From the NCBI GenBank assembly GCA_958296045.1, contig CATQHT010000003.1, positions 1,313,246 through 1,377,245 of the forward strand: a stretch of DNA of 64,000 nt, in the 5' to 3' direction. Below are positions 37,205-46,375 of the stretch, piece after piece. Made by a program: the position numbers and the translations under genes. How positions within the stretch are numbered: position 1 is the first letter of the stretch; each line of letters opens with the position of its first letter. This stretch comes from Rhodothermales bacterium. GTDB lineage: Bacteria; Bacteroidota; Rhodothermia; Rhodothermales; Bin80. The notes under the pieces are model-generated. The model was not told the DNA's origin. It ran no database searches and worked only from the letters and a program-made list of their open reading frames with translations.

Positions 37205-37747
37205 ATGCGCATCATCGCCGGCGCCCTGCGCCGACAACACCTCAAGGCGCCCCCGGGACACTTTATACGCCCAAGTACGGACCGCGTACGCGAGGCCCTC
37301 TTCGGCCTTGTAACGCACCGCGTCACCCTCAGTCGCGCTTCCGTGCTCGACCTCTTTGCTGGTACCGGAGCGCTCGGACTAGAAGCCATCAGCCGCGGCG
37401 CCAGCCGGGCTGTCTTCGTCGAAGCCAACCCCCTCGTCCTGGCCACCACGCGCCGCAACGCACGTCGACTCCGCGTAGAAGAACAATGCGCGTTCCTGCG
37501 GCAGGATGCGCTGACATACCTTCGCCGGGGCGAGACTGCTCAGTACAACGTCGTATTTGCCGATCCGCCCTACACGCTGGAAGCTATGGCATCGCTGCCG
37601 GAACTTGCGCTGCCTCTGGTCGCACCCGGCGGACGTTTCGTCTTAGAGCACGACCGGAGGATTACCTTCGCTTCGCATCCAGACCTCGACTGCACACGCA
37701 CCTACGGGCGGACCATCGTAAGCATATTCATGCCAGCAGCCTCCTGA
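37205..37747 (+). CDS. rsmD: 16S rRNA (guanine-966 N2)-methyltransferase RsmD
   Basis: 180 residues from ATG 37205. Family start MRIIAGALRR, then RPSTDRVREALF, SAM-binding motif VLDLFAGTGALGLEAISRGA and the catalytic FADPPY. Methylates G966 of 16S rRNA during 30S assembly. It is followed four bases later by coaD, the neighbour seen in many bacteria, and the two are probably co-transcribed. Length is normal for the family. Confidence 0.94.
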   Translation: MRIIAGALRRQHLKAPPGHFIRPSTDRVREALFGLVTHRVTLSRASVLDLFAGTGALGLEAISRGASRAVFVEANPLVLATTRRNARRLRVEEQCAFLRQDALTYLRRGETAQYNVVFADPPYTLEAMASLPELALPLVAPGGRFVLEHDRRITFASHPDLDCTRTYGRTIVSIFMPAAS

Positions 37748-37751
37748 AGCC

Positions 37752-38240
37752 GTGACACGACTCGCGTTGTATCCGGGTACCTTTGACCCCTTTACGCTGG
37801 GACACCTGAATATCGCTCGCCGCGCGCTGCGCCTGTTCGACCAGGTGGATATCATCGTGGCCAGGAACCTTGATAAGAACGTGATGATGCCCATCGAGCG
37901 GCGCGCCTCGGTGATCCGTGCTTCCATCGAAAACATCAACAATCTCGCAATCCGTACCTTCGAGGGGCTCATAGCCCCGTATGCCGCCGCGCGTGGCGCT
38001 ATCGCACTGGTGCGCGGCGTACGATCCGCCTCGGACTTTACCTACGAAGCCACGATGGCAAAAGCCAATGAGCACCTTAATCCCAGCCTTGAAACCGTAA
38101 TCCTGGCCACCGCTCCCGAATATGCGCATATCAGCTCTAGCCTGGTACGGGAAGTGGCCCGATGGGGCGGTGATCTTACGCATTTTGTGCCGCCGCCCGT
38201 AGCGGTGGCCTTGGCTGACTACTATAACGTTGACTGCTGA
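37752..38240 (+). CDS. coaD: phosphopantetheine adenylyltransferase
   Basis: 162 residues, GTG start at 37752. Nucleotidyltransferase motif YPGTFDPFTLGHL (TxGH), substrate motif RGVRSASDF and the C-terminal ISSSLVREVA are all intact. Penultimate step of coenzyme A synthesis: transfers AMP from ATP to 4'-phosphopantetheine. Encoded between rsmD and an aminotransferase gene whose ATG overlaps the coaD stop by one base. Confidence 0.95.
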   Translation: MTRLALYPGTFDPFTLGHLNIARRALRLFDQVDIIVARNLDKNVMMPIERRASVIRASIENINNLAIRTFEGLIAPYAAARGAIALVRGVRSASDFTYEATMAKANEHLNPSLETVILATAPEYAHISSSLVREVARWGGDLTHFVPPPVAVALADYYNVDC

Positions 38241-39445
38241 TGTCTACGCCAATACGATTCAATCCGCGCGTTGCCTCTATGCAGCCCTCCGCTACGCTCG
38301 CTATGAGCGGGCGTGCTAAGGAGCTCAAACGCCTGGGCGCACCCGTCATCGCACTCAGTGCTGGCGAGCCCGACTTCCGAACGCCAGCAGCCGTCGCCGA
38401 AGCAGGCGTGCAGGCCATCCGTGATGGCTTTACGCGCTACACGCAGAATGCCGGCATGCCAGAGCTGCGCGAAGCCATCTGCGCCAAACTGCTACGCGAC
38501 AATGGACTTAACTACGAACCGAACCAGATTCTCTGCTCGAACGGGGCCAAACAGTCTGTGGCCCTCGCAGTGGCAGTCCTGTGCACAGAAGGCAACGAAG
38601 TGCTCATTCCTGCACCCTACTGGGTGAGCTACCCGGAAATGACGCGCTTCGCCGGCGCCACCCCGGTCATCATACCCACCGGCACGCAGACCCAGTACCG
38701 GCTGACCCCCTCTATGCTCGAGTCTGCCATCACGGACAAAACGAGGCTCCTGATTCTGTGCTCACCCTCCAACCCGACTGGCTCGGTATACTCACGAGAG
38801 GAGCTGGAAGCATTAGCTGACGTACTGCGACGGCACCCAGGCATCTTTGTGGTGTCTGATGAGATATACGAACACGTCATATACGAGGCCACGCATGTGC
38901 CCATTGCATCGCTTGATGGGATGCAGAAGCGCACCGTAACGGTCAACGGCTTTTCGAAATGCTTTGCCATGACTGGGTGGCGCCTGGGGTATATGGCTGG
39001 GCCAGCAGCAGTAGTAAAACAGGCGGCCAAGGTACAGAGCCAGTTCACTTCCGCGCCTTCGTCCATCAGCCAGCGTGCTGGCATTGCAGCACTCACCATG
39101 GGTACGGAACCCATCCGTGCGATGGTCGCCGCATTCAGGAAGCGCCGCGACTATGCGCTCGGGCGTCTGTCGACATGGCCCGACTTTACCTGCCCCAAAC
39201 CCGAGGGCGCATTCTACCTCTTTCCCCAAGTCAGCCCCTACTATGGGCGCTCCGCACCGTCAGGGCGCGTCATCACTGATAGTCAGGAAATGTGCTTCTA
39301 TTTCTTAGAAGAATGTCATGTAGCACTGGTGCCCGGAGCGGCCTTCGGGGATCCGAAAGGGATCCGTCTCTCATACGCAGCCTCTATGGACGACATCACG
39401 CGGGCGCTGGACCGCATAGAGAGGGGACTGGCAGTGCTGGTATAA
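38240..39445 (+). CDS. PLP-dependent class I aminotransferase (aspartate aminotransferase type)
   Basis: 401 residues from ATG 38240 (TGATG overlap with coaD). Fold type I features: SAGEPDFRTPAAVAEA near the N-terminus, substrate/PLP contacts in SNGAKQSVALA, SPSNPTGSVYSREEL, SDEIYEHVIYE, and the PLP lysine in GFSKCFAMTGWRLGY, plus a C-terminal RLSYA (substrate arginine). The wording is that of the Igamma-like aspartate/aromatic aminotransferases such as AspC of Thermus. Substrate range (Asp, Phe or prephenate) cannot be decided from sequence. Confidence 0.93.
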   Translation: MSTPIRFNPRVASMQPSATLAMSGRAKELKRLGAPVIALSAGEPDFRTPAAVAEAGVQAIRDGFTRYTQNAGMPELREAICAKLLRDNGLNYEPNQILCSNGAKQSVALAVAVLCTEGNEVLIPAPYWVSYPEMTRFAGATPVIIPTGTQTQYRLTPSMLESAITDKTRLLILCSPSNPTGSVYSREELEALADVLRRHPGIFVVSDEIYEHVIYEATHVPIASLDGMQKRTVTVNGFSKCFAMTGWRLGYMAGPAAVVKQAAKVQSQFTSAPSSISQRAGIAALTMGTEPIRAMVAAFRKRRDYALGRLSTWPDFTCPKPEGAFYLFPQVSPYYGRSAPSGRVITDSQEMCFYFLEECHVALVPGAAFGDPKGIRLSYAASMDDITRALDRIERGLAVLV

Positions 39446-39498
39446 TCAGAACAAGGGATCCAGCTAAGCATTGAATCAGCTTCTCAACAGAATAGCGT

Positions 39499-40746
39499 GT
39501 GGATCCGCCTGTTTCGTCCTTTCGTTTCTTTGGCCGCCGCGTGGCGCCCGGCCCTGAGCGCAAGGATCGTTACTGGCTGCACGGACTCCTCTTTGTCGTC
39601 ACGTTCGTTTCCACCGCGCTGACGACCGGTTTAGTCTTTATCGGGCGCAGCGCCGCGTGGGCTGAAGGCGAGGTGCTGTTCAGCGTTGGGGGCTTTCCCG
39701 TGACGACCTTGCTGGTGCAGGACGGGTGTGTTTTTGCCGCCTGCCTGCTGCTGTTCTTGACGACCCACGAATTCGGGCATTACTTCGCCGCGCGCCGCCA
39801 CAGTGTGCGCACCTCGCTGCCCTACTACATCCCCTCGCCGATGATCGGCATCGGCACGATGGGGGCAGTCATCAGCATCCGGGAGCGAGTACCGTCCACA
39901 CGCAAAATGTTCGATATCGGGGTCGCTGGCCCCATCGCGGGCTTTGCGGTGGCGCTGCCGCTCTTGTGCTATGCCATGGCCGCGGTCCCTGGCCCGGAAT
40001 ACATGTTTGGGGTAGGCGGCCACGAGCCCCTTCTGGAATATATCCGCGTCAACGGGGCCTTTCCGGCAACGCCACTCGAAGATGGAGGCGGGACCCGTCT
40101 CACGGTCGGCACCACACCCTTGTACTCGGCACTTGCGCGGCTGATACCTGACGTGCCGCCGATGTACGAGATGTACCACTATCCGCTTCTGTTTGCGGCC
40201 TGGCTGGCGCTCTTTTTTACGGCACTCAACCTTATGCCGGTAGGACAGCTGGATGGGGGACATATCATGTACGCCCTGGTCGGCCCGCGCTGGCATGGTC
40301 ACATTTCGCGCGGGTTTGTCATCCTTTTGCTCACGTCGATGGCCATCGGCGCCGCCCACGACGGACCCGCCCTGATGTCCGCGCTATTACCGGTCGGCAT
40401 GGGAGCCTCTTCGTGGCTTCGGGAGCTGGTCACATGGCTGACGTTGGCACTTCTTTTGCGGCTTTTCCTGCGGCGAATATTTTCCGGTGACCCGCGCCTG
40501 GTTATACCTGTGGCGTGTGCTATTCTTGCCGTGGCCGCACTTGGACGCCTCACTGGCGGGCTCATCGCAGAAGCGGGCTACTCCGGCTGGCTCGTGTGGT
40601 GTTTTCTCCTCGTGTACCTTATCAAGGTAGAGCATCCACCGGTAGCCCGGCAGCACACGCTTTCGCCGACGCGTCGCGTGGTGGGCATTGCAGCTATGAC
40701 AATTTTCCTGCTGTCGTTCAGCTTGAAGCCACTTTACTTTGTATAA
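39499..40746 (+). CDS. M50-family site-2-type intramembrane metalloprotease
   Basis: 415 residues from GTG 39499. Multi-span membrane protein with the zinc-binding HEFGH motif in FLTTHEFGHYFAARR and the second site NLMPVGQLDGGH. Between them are an extended GTMGAVISIRER-type loop and several membrane spans. No PDZ domain is visible. Known: site-2 proteases cut substrates inside the membrane for regulated signalling. It leads a run of five genes encoding envelope proteins (lipoprotein, Asp-box protein, two PorV-like barrels), so it may process one of them or a regulator; this is inference. Confidence 0.92.
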   Translation: MDPPVSSFRFFGRRVAPGPERKDRYWLHGLLFVVTFVSTALTTGLVFIGRSAAWAEGEVLFSVGGFPVTTLLVQDGCVFAACLLLFLTTHEFGHYFAARRHSVRTSLPYYIPSPMIGIGTMGAVISIRERVPSTRKMFDIGVAGPIAGFAVALPLLCYAMAAVPGPEYMFGVGGHEPLLEYIRVNGAFPATPLEDGGGTRLTVGTTPLYSALARLIPDVPPMYEMYHYPLLFAAWLALFFTALNLMPVGQLDGGHIMYALVGPRWHGHISRGFVILLLTSMAIGAAHDGPALMSALLPVGMGASSWLRELVTWLTLALLLRLFLRRIFSGDPRLVIPVACAILAVAALGRLTGGLIAEAGYSGWLVWCFLLVYLIKVEHPPVARQHTLSPTRRVVGIAAMTIFLLSFSLKPLYFV

Positions 40747-40772
40747 CAGTCGGGGCTAATGCCGCTGCCCCG

Positions 40773-41612
40773 ATGTCCAACTTATATCGGATGCGCACAC
40801 CTGTTGCCTTGGGCCTTACTGTTTGCCTTGTTGCACAGTGCGACATGGCTCCAGGCCCTCAACCACTGGACCTGCGTCCCCCGGTTCTGGAAGACCTCAC
40901 TATGGCGCCCCAGCGACTGATCTTTGCGCTTCTGCCCGCAGATCAGGTAGTGGGCGACAGCATTCGTGTGCCGATCAGCCTGGGCGTCACCGCCAAGAGC
41001 CAAGGCAGCCCTATCAGCGAGGTCTGGTATGTGGTGCAGTCCCCTTCTTCTTTGGAGGCGCCCATAGCGACGGGGCAGCTGACCGCGGGCGGCAGTGGCC
41101 GGTATGAGGATTCCGTGGTTCTAACCCTGAGCGCACTTAACGTCAAGACCTATACTGTGCTCGTGTACGCCGTGGATGAGGCGCAGCGTATCAGCGGTGA
41201 TATGCGCGCCTCGCTGCCCTATTACCGCTCCTTTGAGCCTGGCATGCCACCTGTGATCGACTCTTTGGCCATACCGGACACGCTGGTGCGCCCAGCAGCC
41301 GGCGAACCGGCGGTCAGCCTGGAGCTCATTGCCGCAGTGAGCGATCCCGACGGTCAGAGCGACATAGGACAGGTCGATTTCTGGAATGCCGCAGCACCCG
41401 GCACTAGGTTCCTGATGTGCGACGACGGGGGAGCCGCCCCATGCGGCAGCAGCGCCGACAGCGGCGACAAGGTGGCGGGCGACGGGCAGTACACGCGGCG
41501 CGTATTTATCACCAGCAACAACTCGGCTGGCACCACCACGCTTGTTTTCGAGGCAACGGACCGGGCAGGACTCACGAGTCAGGTGGTCAGCCACGAAGTT
41601 GTGATCCTCTGA
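40773..41612 (+). CDS. predicted exported lipoprotein with Ig/cadherin-like domains (choice-of-anchor-X type)
   Basis: 279 residues from ATG 40773; ATG 40791 is an equal alternative and gives a compact signal peptide (MRTPVALGLTVCLVAQC). The cysteine after VAQ could be a lipid anchor although glutamine at -1 is unusual. The mature part has two beta-sandwich-like blocks: one around ISLGVTAKSQGSPISEVWY and one around VSDPDGQSDIGQVDFWN, with the phrase DDGG...SGDKVAGDGQYTRRV typical of choice-of-anchor-X/Ig-like domains. It ends one base before the next gene. Probably a surface or periplasmic binding protein; function unknown. Confidence 0.75.
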   Translation: MSNLYRMRTPVALGLTVCLVAQCDMAPGPQPLDLRPPVLEDLTMAPQRLIFALLPADQVVGDSIRVPISLGVTAKSQGSPISEVWYVVQSPSSLEAPIATGQLTAGGSGRYEDSVVLTLSALNVKTYTVLVYAVDEAQRISGDMRASLPYYRSFEPGMPPVIDSLAIPDTLVRPAAGEPAVSLELIAAVSDPDGQSDIGQVDFWNAAAPGTRFLMCDDGGAAPCGSSADSGDKVAGDGQYTRRVFITSNNSAGTTTLVFEATDRAGLTSQVVSHEVVIL

Positions 41613-41613
41613 C

Positions 41614-43254
41614 ATGAAGCGCACGCGCAATCATCTACCCCGCCTTACCCCTGGCGTGCTGCTGCGCGACGGGTTGGGGATCCTTGCGGGACTGTTGGTC
41701 TGTACCTTGGCCGTGTGGGTAGTCCCCGCGCAGCACACCACGCACAGCATCCTTTACAACAGCGTCACCAACCTGCATGCCGACGGAGATGCTTTGTGGG
41801 TCGGCCCGTTTCTTAATGTGACGCGCGATGGTGGCACGACATGGCAGGTAGCAGACGCCGATTCTCTAGCGGGGCTTGTCAATCGCGTGTATTCCATCGA
41901 TGTGGGAGACGACGTGGTTTGGGTTGGTTTGGGCACCACACGATCTGTTGAGAGTGGCACCGGGCAGCAGAGCGTTGACATGGCGCGTGGCTTCTTGTTT
42001 TCCACCGATGGCGGCGCGTCGTGGACCTACCGCTCACCGAACGCCCCGGCCGACAGCGATCCCGCCACTACGGGAATCCTTGACCTACCCGACGACACGG
42101 TCACCGTATACGGCGGCATTGCACTTCCCACGCTTCCGGTAACGGTTCCAGAGCAGAGCCCACCTTGGGATATTGACTACGACCCACTCACCAGGCACCT
42201 CTGGAGCGCCAGTCAGCTCGCTGGGCTGCGCCGCTCTACGGATGACGGTCGCTCCTGGCAGCGCATAGTGCTGCCTCCAGACACTACCGCCTACTTGGCG
42301 CCAGAGCTCGGATACCAGTTTCCATACTTTGTGCAGCCCACACGCGTGCCGATCGATCAGTTTTTCGGGCTGAATTTCCAGGCATTTAGCGTGCTGGTAG
42401 ATGCCACAGGCACGGTATGGGCAGGATCAGCGGGAGGTCTTAACAGGTCTGTTGACAGTGGCGTGCGCTGGACGCATTATACCGTCGACGACGGGCTGAC
42501 TGGCAATTGGATCCTGTCGATTGAAGAGCAACCCCGGGCTCAGGGGCCGCCAGCCATCTGGGCAGCTACAGGCCCGGGCCGCGGTGCGGGTCAAGCCTAC
42601 GGCGTTGTCGTCACACGCGATGGCGGTCACACTTTTGAGCAGGTGCTTATCAACGAGACCGTCTACGACTTCGCCTTTGACGGTTCGAGCGTATATATCG
42701 CTGGGCTGGGGGGGCTGTTTATTTCAGACGATGACGGACGGACATTCCGTACGGAGCGGGAATTCTACGACCCCACCCAGCCGGAGCGCACCACCTTGCC
42801 CAACACGGAGGCTTATTCGGTGGAGACTTCGCCCACTGGGGTGTGGGCAGGGACGGAGGACGGCTTGTTTAACAGCCGTGACGGCGGGCGCACATGGCGC
42901 ATCTTCCGTGCCGATGTGCCGCTTTCGCCCGATGGACTGCCACCCTCGGTGCCAGCCTCCCGGGTGCCAAGGGTGGAAGCTTATGCGTATCCCAACCCCT
43001 TTTCGCCCAGTTCAGACCGGCTTGTGCGGCTGCGTTACAAGCTTGTCTCCGAAAGCGCGGTCACTATTCGCATCTTCGATTTCGGCATGAACCTTGTCCG
43101 ACGTCTGCACGTTAGCGGCGCAGGGACGGGCGAGCGAGAGGTATCCTGGGACGGCACCAGTGACAGTGGCACGCGAGTAGCCAACGGTCCTTACTTCTAC
43201 GCTATCGGAGTCGAAGGCGACACGTTTTGGGGAAAGATTCTGGTTCTCGAGTAG
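41614..43254 (+). CDS. secreted Asp-box (BNR) propeller protein with C-terminal FlgD Ig-like domain
   Basis: 546 residues from ATG 41614, which follows the previous stop by one base. An N-terminal hydrophobic segment (LLVCTLAVWVVPA) serves as signal. Repeated Asp-boxes mark a sialidase/VPS10-like propeller: TRDGGTTW, STDGGASW, STDDGRSW, SVDSGVRW, TRDGGHTF, SDDDGRTF, SRDGGRTW. The last 100 residues begin with YPNPFSPSS and continue with IRIFDFGMNLVRRL and VANGPYFY, a FlgD Ig-like domain that often acts as a C-terminal sorting or anchoring module in this phylum. The next two genes encode PorV-like barrels, so export or surface attachment through them is plausible. Confidence 0.87.
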   Translation: MKRTRNHLPRLTPGVLLRDGLGILAGLLVCTLAVWVVPAQHTTHSILYNSVTNLHADGDALWVGPFLNVTRDGGTTWQVADADSLAGLVNRVYSIDVGDDVVWVGLGTTRSVESGTGQQSVDMARGFLFSTDGGASWTYRSPNAPADSDPATTGILDLPDDTVTVYGGIALPTLPVTVPEQSPPWDIDYDPLTRHLWSASQLAGLRRSTDDGRSWQRIVLPPDTTAYLAPELGYQFPYFVQPTRVPIDQFFGLNFQAFSVLVDATGTVWAGSAGGLNRSVDSGVRWTHYTVDDGLTGNWILSIEEQPRAQGPPAIWAATGPGRGAGQAYGVVVTRDGGHTFEQVLINETVYDFAFDGSSVYIAGLGGLFISDDDGRTFRTEREFYDPTQPERTTLPNTEAYSVETSPTGVWAGTEDGLFNSRDGGRTWRIFRADVPLSPDGLPPSVPASRVPRVEAYAYPNPFSPSSDRLVRLRYKLVSESAVTIRIFDFGMNLVRRLHVSGAGTGEREVSWDGTSDSGTRVANGPYFYAIGVEGDTFWGKILVLE

Positions 43255-44262
43255 ATGCGCGCCGCCTTTACCATCTCCTTAGCGTCGGTCCTCCTGCTGT
43301 TGGCTACGCCTGCTGTGGCCCAGCACGCGGGTGCATTTGCGCGCATGGGATTCAGCGCACGCGGCATGGCTTTGGGCAACGCGGTCATCGCGGACGGCTC
43401 GGGCCTGGCCAGTCCGTACTACAACCCCGCGCTCGCCCCTCTACTTAGCCGCCAGCGTCTGGAAGCATCGGTGGCACTGATGACGCTTGACAGGCAGTTT
43501 CAGTCTTTGCAGCTGGCTACGCCGCTGCGTCCGCGCGCAGGCATCGCCGGTGGCATGATCCACGCGGGAGTCAGCAACTTTGACGGGCGGGATCGCAGCG
43601 GGTACCACACAGGCACCTTTGCGATTAGCGAGTATGCCTTTTTTCTGGCTTTTGGCGTTCATATGAGCCGTAGTCTGACCTTTGGTGCTGGTCTGCAGCT
43701 GTTTCGATCGGACTATCACGCACAGGTGCCCGTAGCGCTGAGCATCGGCATCGATCTCGGAATGACCTTTCAGGTGACCGACCACCTGCGCGTCGGGGCG
43801 GTGGCTGAAGACCTCCTAGCGAATTACTCGTGGGATACCTCCCAGGCGCACAGTGGCGGCGGCAATACCAGCGACCCGTTTCCGCGGCGTCTGCGCTTGG
43901 GTGCCACGTACCGGTTGCAGCAGATGCACCTTTCTGTGGAATATGAGTCCCGCCTATCGCAGGCGGAGGTTTGGCGCCGTACAGTCGAGTTTTCTGGAGG
44001 TTCGTTGCGGGAGGTCATCCGCAGCGAGGAGCTGATGCTCCACGAGTATCGTTTTCGCGTTGGGGCGGAATACCGCTTTGAGTCAGCATTCGCGGTGCGT
44101 AGCGGGGTCACCACGCTCGCTAATGGCGCGTGGCGCCCCAGCGCCGGGTTTATGGCCGAGCAGCCGCTGGGCGAAATAGCCGTGCGCGCCGAATACGCTT
44201 TCCTGTTGGAGCCCTTTGCGCTGGGCACTATGCACCTGGTCACCATGTCCATCCTGCTGTAG
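43255..44262 (+). CDS. PorV/PorQ-family outer-membrane barrel protein (first)
   Basis: 335 residues; ATG 43255 follows the preceding stop with no gap. Signal peptide MRAAFTISLASVLLLLATPAVAQ. Family signature near the N-terminus: FARMGFSARGMALGNAVIA and SPYYNPALAPL, followed by regular strands (AGIAGGMIHAGVSNFDGRD, LRVGAVAEDLLANYSW, AVRSGVTTLANGAWRPSAGF) and an end in a hydrophobic strand. The PorV/UPF0164 group are 14-strand FadL-like barrels; in type IX secretion PorV carries C-terminal domains of cargo. Whether this one serves secretion here is inference from the neighbour. Confidence 0.88.
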   Translation: MRAAFTISLASVLLLLATPAVAQHAGAFARMGFSARGMALGNAVIADGSGLASPYYNPALAPLLSRQRLEASVALMTLDRQFQSLQLATPLRPRAGIAGGMIHAGVSNFDGRDRSGYHTGTFAISEYAFFLAFGVHMSRSLTFGAGLQLFRSDYHAQVPVALSIGIDLGMTFQVTDHLRVGAVAEDLLANYSWDTSQAHSGGGNTSDPFPRRLRLGATYRLQQMHLSVEYESRLSQAEVWRRTVEFSGGSLREVIRSEELMLHEYRFRVGAEYRFESAFAVRSGVTTLANGAWRPSAGFMAEQPLGEIAVRAEYAFLLEPFALGTMHLVTMSILL

Positions 44263-44265
44263 CTG

Positions 44266-45180
44266 ATGCGCCCGTTGCTCTTGGTCATTGTTCTCTCACT
44301 GATCCTCGTGCGCGCCAGCGCCGCCCAGGAGTCGGGCATGACCTTTTTGCGGATCGGTGTTGACGCCGCTGCCAGCGCTATGGGCGACGCCAGGGTGGCG
44401 GCCACCAGCAATGCTTTTGCCACCTATTGGAATCCGGCGGGTCTGGCGGCAGCGGAGAGCGGGCTGGCTGTAAGCCATCGTCTCTGGGTGGGCGGCGTAC
44501 GCGTGTACGATGTGGCGGCACGTCTGCCTTCGGGCCAGCGCGGCGCCTGGGGGCTGGCCGTCACCGCTACTGACAGCGGGGATCTGGAGGCACGGGAAAA
44601 GCCCGGGGAGCCTGCGGGCACCTTTAAGGCCCAGTTTCTGAGTGTGGGCGCCTCCTACAGCCGCATGGTAGGTCCGCTTCGCGCAGGCATCACGGCCAAA
44701 TACCTGCGCGAGCGCATCTATGAGGCAAACGCATCGGGCTACGCCTTTGATGCCGGGCTACAGCTGGATCTGCCCCGCCGCCTGGTCACCTTCGGCGCCA
44801 CTTTGCGCAATATCGGGAAGATGTCTAGGCTGCAGTACCAGCCTACCGAATTGCCCCAGACCCTGGCCGCAGGTGCCGCACTGCACCCGTTCAGGATTGT
44901 AGCCAGCCAGGATGGCGCGTCTTTGTTGGACCTGGAGCTGACCGTTGAGGTGTCCGTGATCACGCCGGGCAGCGTGACGCGAATGCATACGGGAGTCGGC
45001 GTTACCATTCTCGATCTGGCCACAGTGCGGGTGGGACACATATCCAACGACGAGCTACGCACGCTGACGTTTGGTCTTGGCTTGTATTGGGAGCAGCTGA
45101 TTTTCGATTACGCCTACATCCCGTTTGCTATCGGCTTCGAAGGGCCCGGTCACGTGCTGAGCCTATCGTATGCGTGGTAG
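44266..45180 (+). CDS. PorV/PorQ-family outer-membrane barrel protein (second)
   Basis: 304 residues from ATG 44266, three bases after the first PorV-like gene. Signal peptide MRPLLLVIVLSLILVRASAAQ. The signature is even clearer than in its neighbour: FLRIGVDAAASAMGDARVA and FATYWNPAGLA. Strand pattern continues to LSLSYAW at the C-terminus. The two barrels differ too much to be a recent duplication. Last of the five-gene envelope run starting at the M50 protease. Confidence 0.9.
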   Translation: MRPLLLVIVLSLILVRASAAQESGMTFLRIGVDAAASAMGDARVAATSNAFATYWNPAGLAAAESGLAVSHRLWVGGVRVYDVAARLPSGQRGAWGLAVTATDSGDLEAREKPGEPAGTFKAQFLSVGASYSRMVGPLRAGITAKYLRERIYEANASGYAFDAGLQLDLPRRLVTFGATLRNIGKMSRLQYQPTELPQTLAAGAALHPFRIVASQDGASLLDLELTVEVSVITPGSVTRMHTGVGVTILDLATVRVGHISNDELRTLTFGLGLYWEQLIFDYAYIPFAIGFEGPGHVLSLSYAW

Positions 45181-45256
45181 CTGCAGCTGCGCAACCTGCG
45201 GTATAACACGTCCGTACAGCTTGGTGAGGGTTTCTTTTGGACCTAACCGCAAGATC

Positions 45257-45511
45257 GTGGAGATATTCAAATGGGTTTTGATGGGTGCTGTCGCGGGCTA
45301 TGTGTCACGCTGGATTGTGCCTGGGGCGCCGCATGAGGGTTTGCTTCAAACCGTGCTGATCGGCATGGGTGGCCTTCTTCTGGGCACGGGTGCAGCGAGT
45401 TTCGTGGGATTCGCTTCGCTAGGAGAGGCCAGCTTCAGGGGGATTATTCTTGCCTGCGCCGGCTCCGCCATCATCCTGTGGGTGATGCGACGAAGAGAAG
45501 CACAGTCCTGA
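45257..45511 (+). CDS. GlsB/YeaQ/YmgE-type small membrane protein (transglycosylase-associated)
   Basis: 84 residues from GTG 45257; an ATG at 45170 in frame would add a cysteine-rich, unlikely extension overlapping the upstream gene. Three hydrophobic spans with glycine patterns (VLMGAVAGYVSRWIVPG, LIGMGGLLLGTGAASFVG, GIILACAGSAIILWVMRRR) match the family, which is usually about 80 residues. Known members are stress-related inner-membrane proteins of unknown mechanism. Confidence 0.78.
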   Translation: MEIFKWVLMGAVAGYVSRWIVPGAPHEGLLQTVLIGMGGLLLGTGAASFVGFASLGEASFRGIILACAGSAIILWVMRRREAQS

Positions 45512-46361
45512 TCGGATCAGGGTGGGCCCCCGTCACAGGACAACGCACCCAAACCCCCAACTGGGCCCAGCCAGACCCCCTGCCATCGCTCACGCCTGAC
45601 CGCTCGTGAAATCGGTGGGATACAATTCTCACTTGCGATAGGGAGCTCTGTTTCACCGACGAGCCTGCTAAGAGTCGAGGCCGGAAATGAAGGGTAAGGT
45701 TACCCAGATATAGAAGGCCTTCATGAGTATGGACGACTCAGAAACCAAGCGCCATGGCGCCTTCTTTCAGGTCCGTATACAGATGACGAAACCCCATTCA
45801 TCACATGCTACAGGAATGGACCATCTTGCTACACTGAAGGAGTGGCGGAAGGCACACCTGCCGTAGGTTCTGGCGGCAGTACTGTTGCTTCGCTTGGGAA
45901 CTTGGTCGGGCTTCCATGAACGTGTTTCCTGCCAGCGCCCTCCAAGCCGGGCGAGCGAGGTTCCCGCAACCGGCCTTCTAGGTGGATCGTGCGCTTTGCA
46001 ACTTGAGTGCTAACGCAGCCGTGCTGGGCTTTTGCTACGCAGCAGCGTGCACTGCCAGTATAGCCTCCCAATGCCCTGCCGGGACCGTTTGTCTGGACCG
46101 CACAATGATGCTGCCAGATTACGACTTTGCACCACTGTCCTGGCGTTGTCCGTAGCGCCGTCCACAGATTCCAAATATCATTCACAGGAGCCGGGCTTCC
46201 GAGCAGGGTGTAGGTCTGGATTTTACGCAATTCGTGTCAGCCGCGCGGTAAAGGCCTGGAGCAGGCCTACTAGCGTAACGACCTACTGAAGCGCAGCGGC
46301 GAGATGCAAGCTCAGGCCAACTACGTTCGGAACATACAACAGCAATCCACCGTCCGATGGT
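45512..46361 (+). other. gene-poor stretch before the DUF4365 module
   Basis: About 850 bases. No frame with a domain, no tRNA and no clear repeat. Marks the change from core-like to accessory DNA. Confidence 0.5.
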
Positions 46362-46368
46362 AAGGAGG
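46362..46368 (+). promoter_or_regulatory. Shine-Dalgarno sequence AAGGAGG before a non-standard start
   Basis: AAGGAGG ends seven bases before ATC 46376. Strong ribosome-binding sites are rare in this window, so its presence exactly where the DUF4365 frame needs a start supports translation from about here although no ATG, GTG or TTG is available in frame. Confidence 0.5.
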
Positions 46369-46375
46369 GTGCGCC

